A stretch of 64,000 nt of DNA. Origin: Streptomyces achromogenes (GTDB lineage: Bacteria > Actinomycetota > Actinomycetes > Streptomycetales > Streptomycetaceae). The translations under genes were made by a program, and so were the position numbers. Shown in pieces: positions 12,271 through 20,455 of the stretch (position 1 is its first letter; every line of letters begins with the position of its first letter). The stretch lies in contig NZ_JAUSYH010000001.1 of assembly GCF_030816715.1 (NCBI RefSeq), positions 7,006,001-7,070,000 of the forward strand, read 5' to 3'. The notes under the pieces are model-generated. The model was not told where the DNA came from. It saw only the letters and a list, made by a program, of their open reading frames with translations, and made no database searches.

Positions 12271-12296
12271 CCCCCGTCGGCTTGCTCCGGCGGGGG
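12271..12296. terminator. GC-rich hairpin downstream of IS110 gene
   Basis: 10-bp arms (12271-12280 with 12287-12296, one G-U pair) around a 6-base loop, 60 bases after the transposase stop. It lies in tandem with the stronger hairpin at 12324-12357. Confidence 0.5.
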
Positions 12297-12323
12297 TCCT
12301 GCGTAGACGGGGACCTGATACGG

Positions 12324-12357
12324 CGACGCCCCGCCGGGTTGCTGCGGCGGGGCGTCG
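12324..12357. terminator. Hairpin terminator for the excisionase-like gene
   Basis: A perfect 13-bp stem (12324-12336 with 12345-12357) with an 8-base loop; three further outer pairs are possible with one wobble. It begins 13 bases past the leftward stop at 12370, so it most likely terminates that gene. Confidence 0.7.
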
Positions 12358-12369
12358 TCGTGCAGTTGG

Positions 12370-12645
12370 TCATGACGGATTGGGGCTTGCACCGGAGGCT
12401 CCGTTGTACTCCGGCTCGCCGCTCTCGAGTACGCGGAGGAGCGAGGCGGTGACGACGCGGGCGGTGCGGCCTATTGGTAGCACGCGGCATGGGAATTCTC
12501 CGCGGCGAACGAGGTCGTAGCTCTTCGATCTCGACAAGCCGAACGCCTGGGCGGCGTCCTCTACGCTCGCCGTCCCACTCCAGGTGGCGCGGATGTGCTC
12601 GGGGCTGAACTGGCCGTGAGGCGTTTCGCCGCTCTGACTGGGCAT
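12370..12645 (-). CDS. Excisionase-like helix-turn-helix protein
   Basis: A 91-residue protein with a MerR/Xis-type HTH: VEDAAQAFGLSRSKSYDLVRRGEFP followed by a wing-like CRVLPIGRTARVVTASLLRVLE. This layout is standard for excisionases and small regulators of actinomycete integrative elements (pSAM2-like). ATG at 12645 has AGGA directly upstream, a poor spacing. No integrase gene is adjacent; the IS110 gene lies immediately beyond its terminator, so the partner may have been lost. Role in excision is inference. Confidence 0.7.
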   Translation of the reverse strand: MPSQSGETPHGQFSPEHIRATWSGTASVEDAAQAFGLSRSKSYDLVRRGEFPCRVLPIGRTARVVTASLLRVLESGEPEYNGASGASPNPS

Positions 12646-12708
12646 TCCTGTCAGCAGTGCCTTTCGGGTTTAGTTGCTTCCGCGGTAGTGAGGAAGCGGG
12701 GAGACGTG

Positions 12709-12753
12709 GTGGACTGCCAATAGTCCGCGGAATCACCGGTTTCGGTAACCGGC
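12709..12753 (+). repeat. Intergenic hairpin repeat, copy 1
   Basis: By hand alignment these 45 bases match 18291-18335 at 34 positions, in the same orientation. Both end in a CCGGTTT-NNN-TAACCGGC hairpin core. Copy 1 has only a 6-bp stem. Confidence 0.5.
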
Positions 12754-12972
12754 CATTGACGGATACCCTGCTCCGCTCAGCGTTGGAGGTGAGTTGCGTA
12801 GGGCTCAAACGGTGCCAGCACCGCTAGTGAGGCCGTCGGCATTGTCTCCGCGTGTTTCCGATGACGCACCATGTGGAGTGCGTCGCGATCCTTGAATCGG
12901 CCGTGAAAGGCTCCTGACCTGTGGTTTTGTGCGTGTGCGTTATGTGCGGGGTGGGCGTTGCGGGCGATATCT

Positions 12973-13009
12973 TGACGCTGAAATGACGCCCGTGACGCTC
13001 ATTTGACGC
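12973..13009 (+). promoter_or_regulatory. Four phased TGACGC motifs
   Basis: TGACGC occurs at 12973, 12984, 12993 and 13004, i.e. spaced 11, 9 and 11 bases, near one helical turn. Such phasing suggests a cooperatively bound operator or iteron-like site. It lies about 230 bases upstream of the GHKL-nuclease start. Confidence 0.45.
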
Positions 13010-13236
13010 TCGTTCTGATGGGGTGTCAGGCGGCTTGCCGGGCTGGTTAGGCTCTGCGAGTCGGCGGGACATCAAGCCAGGCACTTGGCAGCTTCAGCCG
13101 GGGCTGCGGGTGGCGGACTGCGGGTTCAGCAACGGGCCGTGGCGAGCAAGTCACTTCGTCGGTACTTCGGCCGCCCAGCACGCTTTGCTCCGAGCCCGCC
13201 GATAGGGTGGGCGGCCTGGGAGCGAGGAGGAAGACG

Positions 13237-15285
13237 ATGGCGCTGACCACGTCGCTGGCCGGCCGGGTCCGGAACACGAGTCTGCCGAAAAGCCATGCCC
13301 TTCTGCCGCTCCTGGAGGCCGTGGTCAACGGCATCCAGGCGATCGACGCCCGGTTCGGCGACGACATGGAGCCCGGTCGTTTGAGCATCAGGATCCGGCG
13401 CAGTCAGCAGGAAGCACTCGACTTCAGCCACGTCGGCCCAGGGCGCGCGGCGTTGAAGCCCATCGTCGGCTTCAGCGTCGAGGACAACGGAGTGGGCTTC
13501 ACTCCGGAGAACATGACATCGTTCGAGACGCTGGACAGCGACCACAAGGCCGACATGGGCTGCCGCGGTGTGGGGCGCCTGCTCTGGCTTAAGGCGTTCG
13601 ACAGGGTTTCGGTCCGCAGCGCCTACGAGGACGAAGCCGGATGCCTTAACGGGCGGCAGTTCCGCTTCTCCGTCCAGGGAGAGGTCGAGCCGGACGGGGA
13701 AGGGGAAACTCCAGCTGAGGTCGGCACGACCGTGAGCCTCGACGGGTTTAAAAGGCCCTTCCAGCAGAGCGCGCTGAAGACCGTCGAGGCTATTGCCCGT
13801 GAGGTCTTCGAGCACTGCATCTGGTACTTCCTGCGCCCCGGCGGCGCGCCCGACATCACGGTGGCCGACGATGACGGGGCGGTCTCGCTCAATAGCCTCA
13901 TGCACGACTTCGTGTACTCCGACATGCAAAGGACATCGATCGAGGTCAAGGGGGAGAGGTTTGAGATGGTGAGCCTCCGCCTGAAGTCCTCGCCGAGGAA
14001 TCTCGCGCCACGGCTGTACTGGTGCGCTGCGAACCGTGTGGTGGTGGAGGAAAACCTCACCAGCAAGGTGCCAGGGCTCTACGGAAGGCTCAAAGACGCG
14101 GAGTCCTCCCCGTTCACGTACGTCTGCTACCTGTCCTCCGACTTCCTGGACAGCCACGTCCGCGCCGACCGTACGGCCTTCGACATCAGCGAACGTGTGC
14201 CGGGCACCCCACTGATCGAAGATGTGTCGATGGACGACATCCGGGAGAGCGTGCTCAAGGAAGTCGAAAGCATCCTCGCCGGACCGCTCAGCGCAGCACG
14301 CGAGGAGGGCAAGGCCCGGGTCCACGAGTTCGTCAGCAACCGCGCTCCGAGGTACCGGCCCGTCCTGTCGCGACTCGAGCAGCTCGGGGTATCCGTGGAT
14401 CCGTCCATGAAGGACCAAGACCTCGAACTACTGCTGCACAGCAACCTCCAGAAGCTCGAAGCGTCCGCGCTCGCCGAGGGCCACGCCGTCCTGGGCGAAG
14501 CAGGCTCCGCCCAGCCGGAGGGCTACGACGAACGGCTCGCCAGGTACTTGAACACAGTGACCGACATCAACCAGTCCGACCTGGCCGCCTACGTCTCGCG
14601 CCGAAGAACGATCCTCGACGTGCTCGCCAGGCAGATCAGGTCCGACGACCAGGGTAGGTACAGCAAGGAGGACGCGATCCACTCCCTGCTCATGCCGATG
14701 CGGACCGACTCGAACGAGATCGGCACCGATGCCTCCAACCTCTGGATCATCGACGAGCGGCTCGCGTTCCACGACTACCTCGCCTCTGACAAGACGCTCA
14801 AGAGCATGCCGATCACGGGTTCCGATTCGACGCGGGAGCCCGACTTGCTCGCGACTCGGCTCGTCGGCTCGCCGGTGCTGGCCGCGGAAGGGGGAACGCT
14901 CCCACTGCCGTCCATCGTCGTGATCGAGGTCAAACGGCCGATGCGCAATGACGCCTCGGAAGACAAGGACCCGATCCAGCAGTGCCTGGAGTACGTGAAG
15001 CGTGTACGCGCCGGCGGAGTGAAGACCGCGCTGGGGCGGCCGATCCCCCCGACGCGTGAGGCACCTGCCTTCTGCTACGTCCTCGCGGACCTCACGAAGA
15101 CGATGGTGGACAGATGCGAATACGCGGGCCTGCGGCCCACCCATGACGGCATGGGTTATTTCGGTTTCAACGAGCCGTGCAAGGCATACATCGAAGTAGT
15201 GAGCTTCGACCGTCTCGTCAACGCCGCCACCGAACGCAACCGGGCGTTCTTCGACAAACTCGGACTCCCCTCCAGCTGGCAATGA
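13237..15285 (+). CDS. GHKL ATPase fused to a PD-(D/E)XK nuclease-like domain
   Basis: 682 residues; ATG chosen because GAGGAGG lies 7 bases upstream. The N-terminal third has the Bergerat ATP-binding motifs: LLEAVVNGIQAID (N box), DNGVGF (G1) and GCRGVGRLLWLKAFD (G2). A long middle region is unassigned. The C-terminal part, from about residue 530, has EPDLLA then IVVIEVKRPMRND, the D...ExK arrangement of restriction-like nucleases, followed by a QCLEYVKR helix as in Shedu/DUF4263-like domains. A nucleotide-gated nuclease used in defence is a reasonable inference; no named system with exactly this partner set comes to mind. Confidence 0.75.
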   Translation: MALTTSLAGRVRNTSLPKSHALLPLLEAVVNGIQAIDARFGDDMEPGRLSIRIRRSQQEALDFSHVGPGRAALKPIVGFSVEDNGVGFTPENMTSFETLDSDHKADMGCRGVGRLLWLKAFDRVSVRSAYEDEAGCLNGRQFRFSVQGEVEPDGEGETPAEVGTTVSLDGFKRPFQQSALKTVEAIAREVFEHCIWYFLRPGGAPDITVADDDGAVSLNSLMHDFVYSDMQRTSIEVKGERFEMVSLRLKSSPRNLAPRLYWCAANRVVVEENLTSKVPGLYGRLKDAESSPFTYVCYLSSDFLDSHVRADRTAFDISERVPGTPLIEDVSMDDIRESVLKEVESILAGPLSAAREEGKARVHEFVSNRAPRYRPVLSRLEQLGVSVDPSMKDQDLELLLHSNLQKLEASALAEGHAVLGEAGSAQPEGYDERLARYLNTVTDINQSDLAAYVSRRRTILDVLARQIRSDDQGRYSKEDAIHSLLMPMRTDSNEIGTDASNLWIIDERLAFHDYLASDKTLKSMPITGSDSTREPDLLATRLVGSPVLAAEGGTLPLPSIVVIEVKRPMRNDASEDKDPIQQCLEYVKRVRAGGVKTALGRPIPPTREAPAFCYVLADLTKTMVDRCEYAGLRPTHDGMGYFGFNEPCKAYIEVVSFDRLVNAATERNRAFFDKLGLPSSWQ

Positions 15286-15612
15286 GTGGAGCTATTCCGT
15301 CCGACCCCCGGAGGATCAGTAGGCGTCGATGCTCCGGCTGGCCCCAGAGAGCTCGGAAGGGGCCGCTCGTGCAGAGTCGAGGCCCGGTGCCCATCCGTCG
15401 GCTCAGGACTACTGTGTTGCCTCGCGTAGGTGTCTGGCCAGAGTGGTCACCGCGATCAGGGGTGCGTGGTGGACAGGATGCAGGTGGACAGGTGGCGCAT
15501 GAGGGGCTTGCAGGGTCCTTCGCTCATTCCCGACGTCTGCTGTCCCGGAGGTGGGGCAGCCCTTCGCCGGTACTCTTCCTGGAGAATCCGGCACCTGACG
15601 TAGGGGAGGGCG

Positions 15613-15654
15613 ATGAGGGTGAAAGACGACAAGGCGTACGGGGTTCGCTGGTGA
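15613..15654 (+). CDS. Possible 13-codon leader ORF coupled to the HEPN gene
   Basis: ATG at 15613, preceded by GGGGAGGG, encodes MRVKDDKAYGVRW and stops in a TGA that overlaps the GTG start of the HEPN gene (GTGA). The downstream GTG has no good ribosome site of its own. This is the geometry of translational coupling. Confidence 0.45.
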   Translation: MRVKDDKAYGVRW

Positions 15655-16628
15655 CCGGTACCGGGCAGCAACCGGCAGACCTCCACTTCCCCGCTCTGGT
15701 CAACGGCCTCGACTTCCTGGTGAGTGCCGTCGGCTCACTGTCTGGTGACGACGGGCAGCCGGGACCGCGCGATATGAAGTACGCGGTCCTGCACCTCCAG
15801 GCTGCGGCTGAGACGCTGCTGAAGGCCCGGCTGGAGATGCACGATCCGGCGCTGGTGTGGACAAAGGTCGAGCTGTTCGACCAGCGCAAGCACGAGGCCG
15901 GTGACTTCAAAAGCTGCGGCGTCAAAACAGCGATCGAACGTCTGCGTGACACTGTGCGGATCGAGAGCACGATCGATCCGGAGGACGCTGGCCTCAGGGC
16001 CCTGGGCAGCCTCCGCAACCGGATCATGCACTTCGGGTTGAAGGACACGGTCCTCGCCGTACAGGCGCGCACCGTTCCCGTACTCGATTTGCTGGTCGGC
16101 TTCATCAACACCGACATCCTGCCCCAGGTCCACGAGACCGATGAGGCATGGTCGGTTGAGCAGCACATGGAGCAGGTACGCGACGGTTTCAAGCACCTCA
16201 CGGACTTCCTCGCCCTGCGCATGGAGACCCTGCGCAGTCGGTTGGACGGCTATGAGAGCTCGACGGCCTCGTGCCGCTCCTGCGGTCAGTTCACCGTCGT
16301 ACTCGACGCAGGAGCCCAGGATCTCGCCTGCCTCCTGTGCGCGAGGCAGTACGGCACCGGCGAGGATGCCGCGTGGGAGTTCATCGGCTCCAGCAAGCAC
16401 GTCAGCATCACCGACGGAGGCTGCGACCTCAACGGCTGTAGCAGCTGCGGCGCCTACTCCGTGATCAGCACTCCGTTGGCCAGCTCGCCCGGAGAGGACT
16501 CCTGGATTTGCTTCGACTGCGGATCCACGTACGAAGGCGTCTGCACCTTCTGTGACCAGGCCGCCGAACTCGTCCCCGACATGGACATGTGTGGCGACTG
16601 CTACGAGATCCGCCTGGCCAACTTCTGA
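15651..16628 (+). CDS. HEPN-domain protein with C-terminal zinc ribbons
   Basis: About 325 residues. The N-terminal helical region (residues 1-190) contains SLRNRIMHFG, a match to the RNxxxH signature of HEPN RNases. The C-terminal 110 residues contain at least six Cys pairs: CRSC, CLLC, CSSC, CFDC, CTFC and CGDC, forming two or three zinc ribbons. HEPN RNases are frequent in toxin-antitoxin and anti-phage modules, and zinc ribbons often bind nucleic acid. The GTG start overlaps the stop of a short leader ORF. The gene lies 365 bases after the GHKL-nuclease gene in the same direction. Function is inferred. Confidence 0.65.
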   Translation: MTGTGQQPADLHFPALVNGLDFLVSAVGSLSGDDGQPGPRDMKYAVLHLQAAAETLLKARLEMHDPALVWTKVELFDQRKHEAGDFKSCGVKTAIERLRDTVRIESTIDPEDAGLRALGSLRNRIMHFGLKDTVLAVQARTVPVLDLLVGFINTDILPQVHETDEAWSVEQHMEQVRDGFKHLTDFLALRMETLRSRLDGYESSTASCRSCGQFTVVLDAGAQDLACLLCARQYGTGEDAAWEFIGSSKHVSITDGGCDLNGCSSCGAYSVISTPLASSPGEDSWICFDCGSTYEGVCTFCDQAAELVPDMDMCGDCYEIRLANF

Positions 16629-17308
16629 GGGTGTAGTCGGAGGTCAGGGTACGGCGATCCGATTGACCCGATCCGGGAATCGGCCAGGGGTGCGTCTTAC
16701 ACCACCGGTGCTCGCGACCAAGGACCTGGTGGTGACCCACGACCGGATCCGGGCTGGGCACACCCTCCTCCTTCACGCGCACTCTATGTGCTTAGTTCAA
16801 CTACAGCCCGTACCTGTAAGGGTGAGGTTCGGGCGCCCTGCCGACGGCCTCGACGCATGGGAGAGCGGCGGCCGTCTTCGTGCTGTTCGCCGTCCTGGTC
16901 CACCTGCTGACCTGCGCCCACGGCCATCTTCCGGCCGGCGGGCATCACCGACAGCATCGCATTGGCTGCCGGCCCTTCGTGTGCTCAGCCGCCGGCGCGG
17001 CCCCGGAGGCATGCCGCAGGCCGGCGGGGAAGAGGTGCGGGATGCCTTGTGTAGCAGGTGCTTAGAAGGCGCCTGGCGCATCTCGTCGGCAGGTGCTTTG
17101 ACCTGCCACTTTCCTCATCACTGACGCGCTGTCAGGGGTTTTGTGGGACGTATGTGGGACGAGGGCATCGCTGGGACGGATGGGAGGCAGGGGCTCCCGA
17201 CTGTGTCAGGTGCTCACCGTCTCACGTCTCCTCACCTGTTCGGTGCGCCCGCGCGGAAATAGATCTACCCCCTCTTGCGTTCTCGATCTTCGAGCCGAGG
17301 AGGGGAAG
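16629..17308 (+). other. 680-base gap with a possible eroded small gene
   Basis: No intact gene. Around 16880-16925 a frame reads LFAVLVHLLTCAHG, resembling the signal/membrane start of the DUF6153 family of Streptomyces; the continuation does not look conserved. This may be a relic. The rest shows no recognisable feature apart from the ribosome site of the next gene. Confidence 0.25.
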
Positions 17309-18199
17309 GTGTCGGGCCTGAAGCTGTTCCACACGACGAATGGCGGCGTGGCGGAGGTCGCGCCGCGGCTTGCCGAGGTCGAGGCGGATGTGCAGGGCCT
17401 CGTCGAGGCGCACATGGAGACGATGCTGGGGGTACGGTTCCTGGCGAGCGAGTACGTCATCGACTGTGTCGACGGCGGGCGGATCGACTCCCTGGGGCTC
17501 GACGAGAACAACGCACCCGTGGTGATCGAGTACAAGCGCGGCACGGCAGCCGGCGTGATAAATCAGGGCCTCTATTACATTGCGTGGCTGATGGCGCACA
17601 AGGACGCCTTCCGGAATCTGGTCCGTGACAGACTCGGGGCTTCGGCCGCGTCCCAGGTCCTGTGGAGCGCACCCCGGTTGATCTGCGTCGCTGGCGACTT
17701 CACGCGCTACGACACGCACGCCGCACGCGAGTACCGGCGCAGTATCGACCTGGTCCGCTACCGGTACTTCGGCAATGAGCACATCGGCCTTGAGACCGTG
17801 GCGTCGGTCACCGGGTACTCGGCCGCTGCCAAGCGGGCCCGTCGGCGTGCGGCCGGGCTGTCGTCAGCCCGAAGACAGGACGGAGCGATGGCGGAGCTGG
17901 CCGAGGCGGTCGACGAGGCGCTGCTCGGTCTCGGGGACGGCGTCACCCGGGTACGGCGCAAGCAGTACGTCGCCTACCAGCGGCTGCGGAACTTCGCCTG
18001 CGTCTGCCCGCCGCAGCAGACCAAGCTCCTTGTCTATCTCAAGGCTGATCCCAAGGATGTCGACCTGGTTCCCGGGTTCACCCGGGACGTGAGGGGGCTT
18101 GGGCACCACGGAACGGGCGACCTGGAGGTGCAGCTCCGCACCGCGCGGGATCTGGAGCGTGCTCGGGAGCTGTTCCGCACGAGCTACGCGGCGGCGTGA
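17309..18199 (+). CDS. PD-(D/E)XK nuclease-like protein with DUF5655 C-terminus
   Basis: 296 residues. Early in the protein, GGRIDSLGLDENNAPVVIEYKRG gives the D...ExK catalytic pattern of restriction-like nucleases (NucS/RecB-like core), followed by NQGLYYIAWL. The last 80 residues (LLVYLKADPKDVDLVPGF through the ERARELFRTSYAA tail) match DUF5655, a domain often attached to such nucleases. GTG at 17309 is chosen because GAGGAGGGGAAG precedes it. It is third in a co-directional set after the GHKL-nuclease and HEPN genes, and a strong hairpin follows. Role in defence or DNA repair is inferred. Confidence 0.75.
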   Translation: MSGLKLFHTTNGGVAEVAPRLAEVEADVQGLVEAHMETMLGVRFLASEYVIDCVDGGRIDSLGLDENNAPVVIEYKRGTAAGVINQGLYYIAWLMAHKDAFRNLVRDRLGASAASQVLWSAPRLICVAGDFTRYDTHAAREYRRSIDLVRYRYFGNEHIGLETVASVTGYSAAAKRARRRAAGLSSARRQDGAMAELAEAVDEALLGLGDGVTRVRRKQYVAYQRLRNFACVCPPQQTKLLVYLKADPKDVDLVPGFTRDVRGLGHHGTGDLEVQLRTARDLERARELFRTSYAAA

Positions 18200-18219
18200 A
18201 ATGCGAACGGTCACTTCGA

Positions 18220-18984
18220 TCATGCGCGTCTTCGGGCGTCGATTCGATGGTCGTCTCGGATGCCTTTCGATGTACGGGCAGGTAGCGGCGGTGGACCATC
18301 AATGATGCGGGGGATCGCCGGTTTGGCTAACCGGCGATCCCCCGCTATGTTGTCCCGCCGTCTTGATCTACTTGAGCGAGGCGCTCTGAGCGATCGTCGC
18401 TGCGCGTAGCGTGTCGCGTTGACGTGCACTGCACTACGTCGGCATCCCCGCGGTTCGGCGTCACGGCCCGCCGCCAGGATGGCTGGGCTACTCCGGGTCG
18501 GCGGTTGGCGGTGTGTCGCCGGGTGCTTCCGCCTCGTTGTCTTCCTGGGGGCGGTGCGACGGTACTGCGGGTGGTCTGGGTCCATCTGCTGGGCGGCGTG
18601 GAGATGGACGGGGTAGCGGGTTCGGTTGCTCCATGCCAGGGGGCGGTTGCACAGGCGGGCGGTGAGGTTGGCGAGCGCCTCCGGGTCTACCCCCTGTGCC
18701 AGGGAGGGGTAGTTCTCGGTGCCGTTCATCGTGTACCAGTTGGCGGCGCCCTCGTTCTTTGAGACGTTGCCTTCCTCCCTGGAGCCGTGGCTGGCGGTCC
18801 AGCGGGTTTTGTCTCCACCGAGGCGCCCCGCCCCGTTCCCGTCGTACTGGTGAGGGACGTTCGACAGGATCCAGGCGGCAGTGCCGAGGTCGGTGTCGAG
18901 CCGGTACAGCGAGGTCGTGGTGCTGTTCGTGCCGATCAGTTTCCTGTCCGCGTCGAACCGGCTGACGCTGATCGGCTGTGGCAC
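18220..18984 (-). CDS. Hypothetical protein, reading frame probably shifted at both ends
   Basis: The leftward frame gives 254 residues; the first 140 look coding (SLYRLDTDLGTAAWILSNVP and the ALANLTARLCNRPLAW stretch), the rest is Arg-rich. At about 18560 another frame continues with an acidic Pro-rich tail (QEDNEAEAPGDTPPTADPE) that ends at TAG 18490-18488, which looks more natural. At the 5' side the frame also appears to continue upstream in another phase (YPAVLDSVPETYRT). No ribosome site fits the GTG at 18984. It may be a decayed gene or contain sequencing errors. No family recognised. Confidence 0.4.
   Translation of the reverse strand: MPQPISVSRFDADRKLIGTNSTTTSLYRLDTDLGTAAWILSNVPHQYDGNGAGRLGGDKTRWTASHGSREEGNVSKNEGAANWYTMNGTENYPSLAQGVDPEALANLTARLCNRPLAWSNRTRYPVHLHAAQQMDPDHPQYRRTAPRKTTRRKHPATHRQPPTRSSPAILAAGRDAEPRGCRRSAVHVNATRYAQRRSLRAPRSSRSRRRDNIAGDRRLAKPAIPRIIDGPPPLPARTSKGIRDDHRIDARRRA
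18291..18335 (+). repeat. Intergenic hairpin repeat, copy 2
   Basis: Partner of 12709-12753 (34 of 45 positions identical by eye). It overlaps the 17-bp hairpin at 18307-18345. Confidence 0.5.
18307..18345. terminator. 17-bp perfect hairpin
   Basis: Arms 18307-18323 and 18329-18345 are perfectly complementary, with loop TGGCT. It follows the DUF5655 gene and lies within the 3' part of the opposing frame, so it probably terminates rightward transcription. Confidence 0.75.
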
Positions 18985-19125
18985 CTCGTCCGATAGGTCT
19001 CGGGGACGCTGTCGAGCACGGCTGGGTAGGAGATGGCCAGGCCGGTGGTAGGTCTGTGGGGCTGGGGGACGGGGACCGAGCCGGGTGCGTTCCGTGTCTT
19101 GTGTTTCAGGCGGATGGCGTGACGG

Positions 19126-19701
19126 CTATCCGAGTGGTCTGTTGTGTGGCTGGGCGAGCGGACGGCGTTCGGTGAATGGCCATGGGTGCCTTGCAGCGGC
19201 GGTGAAGGCAGTTGGTCCTTCATGAAGGTGGGTGAGGACGCCCAGGAAGACGGCGTGGGAGATCACCAACAGGCGGCCGTTTGCTTCGGCTGTGGCGTGG
19301 AGGAAGTCGGCACAGCGAGTGGCGCGGATATGGAGTTCGGTGAGGGTTTCCCCGTCGCTGCATCGCAGAGAGGGGTTTTCCAGTCGGCGTTCTTTCCATG
19401 CCCGGTAGGTAGGCGGATAGGTGTCGGGTGTGTGCCCGAGGACAATGGTGGGAGCGCGCCATTCGGCCAGGAGGCCGGTGGTGGTGATGATCGGCAGGCC
19501 GGTGAGGCGTGTGATTTCGGCGGCGGTCTGGCGGGCTCGCAGGATGGGGCTGGTGAGGATGCCTGTGATGCCGTCGGGGAGGGGTAGGGAGCGGCGGACC
19601 TGGTCGCGGCCCTCGGCGGTGAGGGGTGCGTCGAGTGGGGCGTGATAGCCGGGCCGGTGGTTTTCGTAGGCTCCGTGGCGCATGAGATGGATGTCAGCCA
19701 A
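19126..19701 (-). CDS. Histidine phosphatase (phosphoglycerate mutase-like)
   Basis: 191 residues. The catalytic LMRHGAYE motif (phospho-histidine) is at the N-terminus, the second Arg is in TSPILRARQTAAEI, and the distal catalytic His is in LLVISHAVFLG. Members remove phosphate from sugars, nucleotides or metabolites. The start is TTG, preceded at 8 bases by GGAGG, and it overlaps the SDR gene by 8 bases. It is the last gene of an eight-gene leftward operon, so a sugar or nucleotide phosphate intermediate is a plausible substrate. That assignment is inference. Confidence 0.85.
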   Translation of the reverse strand: MADIHLMRHGAYENHRPGYHAPLDAPLTAEGRDQVRRSLPLPDGITGILTSPILRARQTAAEITRLTGLPIITTTGLLAEWRAPTIVLGHTPDTYPPTYRAWKERRLENPSLRCSDGETLTELHIRATRCADFLHATAEANGRLLVISHAVFLGVLTHLHEGPTAFTAAARHPWPFTERRPLAQPHNRPLG

Positions 19702-20455
19702 GGACCCAGCCTCCGTCGACGCGGAGGGTCTGGCCGGTGATGAAGCCGGCGCTCTCGGAGGCGAGGAAGGCGACGGCAGCCGCTACGTCGTCCGGATGGC
19801 CTCGTCGCTGGATGCACTGGCGGGCGAACTGCCGGGCGGCCATGGCTTCGGGGTCGTCGACGACGGTGTCCTCGGCGGGGACGCGGATGGAGCCGGGGGC
19901 AACGCAGTTGGTGGTGATGCCGGATGGGCCGAGTTCGCGGGCGAGGGCGCGGGTGAGCCCTTCGAGCCCGGCTTTGGCGCTGATGTAGCCGGAGAGGTCG
20001 TGGCGGCCTGCGGTGGCGAGAACGGATCCAATAGTGATGATGCGCCCCCACTCGCGGGCGATCATGGCGGGGGTGAGCTCGTGGGCGAGGAGGTAGTGGC
20101 TGGTCAGGTTCGTGTCCAGGGCTTCGCGCCAGCGGCCGGGGGTGGTCTGCGCCCAGGGCATGCGGGGGTAGGCGCCGGCGTTGCTGACGAGGATGTCGAT
20201 CGGTCCGAGGCGTTCGTGGGCTTGCTGACAGAGTGCGTGGACAGAGGCTGGGTCGCGGAGATCTGCAGCCAGGGACAAGACTGTCACGGCGGCCCGGGAG
20301 AAGCGTTTGGCGAGTGCGGCGGCTTCCTCGTGGTCGTCGAGGTGGGCGAGGACGACGTCCGCCCCGTCGGCGGCGAGGCGTTCGGCGAGGACTGGGCCGA
20401 TGCCGCCGGTGGCCCCAGTGACCAGGGCGGTGTGTCCTTTCAGGTCGCCAGGCAT
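19694..20455 (-). CDS. Short-chain dehydrogenase/reductase
   Basis: 253 residues, classical SDR length. It has the cofactor motif TGATGGIG near residue 14, an NAG motif (VSNAGAY) and the catalytic Ser in ITIGSVLA with YISAKAGLEG as the YxxxK pair. The C-terminal GQTLRVDGGWVLG is typical of FabG-like enzymes. It overlaps the preceding kinase-like gene by 16 bases and the phosphatase gene by 8. An oxidoreductase for a sugar or a hydroxyl intermediate of this operon is likely; the substrate cannot be read from sequence. Confidence 0.9.
   Translation of the reverse strand: MPGDLKGHTALVTGATGGIGPVLAERLAADGADVVLAHLDDHEEAAALAKRFSRAAVTVLSLAADLRDPASVHALCQQAHERLGPIDILVSNAGAYPRMPWAQTTPGRWREALDTNLTSHYLLAHELTPAMIAREWGRIITIGSVLATAGRHDLSGYISAKAGLEGLTRALARELGPSGITTNCVAPGSIRVPAEDTVVDDPEAMAARQFARQCIQRRGHPDDVAAAVAFLASESAGFITGQTLRVDGGWVLG

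Larger units (their letters stand above)
12646..13236. other. Intergenic region before the GHKL-nuclease gene
   Basis: About 590 bases between divergent genes. It contains a hairpin-bearing sequence related to one at 18.3 kb, and four regularly spaced TGACGC motifs (both listed separately). No protein-coding gene is convincing. Confidence 0.5.

Noticed and set aside
12271..12357. Interpreting the two tandem hairpins as IS110 terminal repeats
   Set aside because: IS110 elements lack terminal inverted repeats of this kind, and the hairpins fit terminators between convergent genes.
16552..17124. 190-codon rightward frame after the HEPN gene
   Set aside because: It overlaps the HEPN 3' end in another frame and has no conserved motif; only a possible short relic near 16880 is noted.
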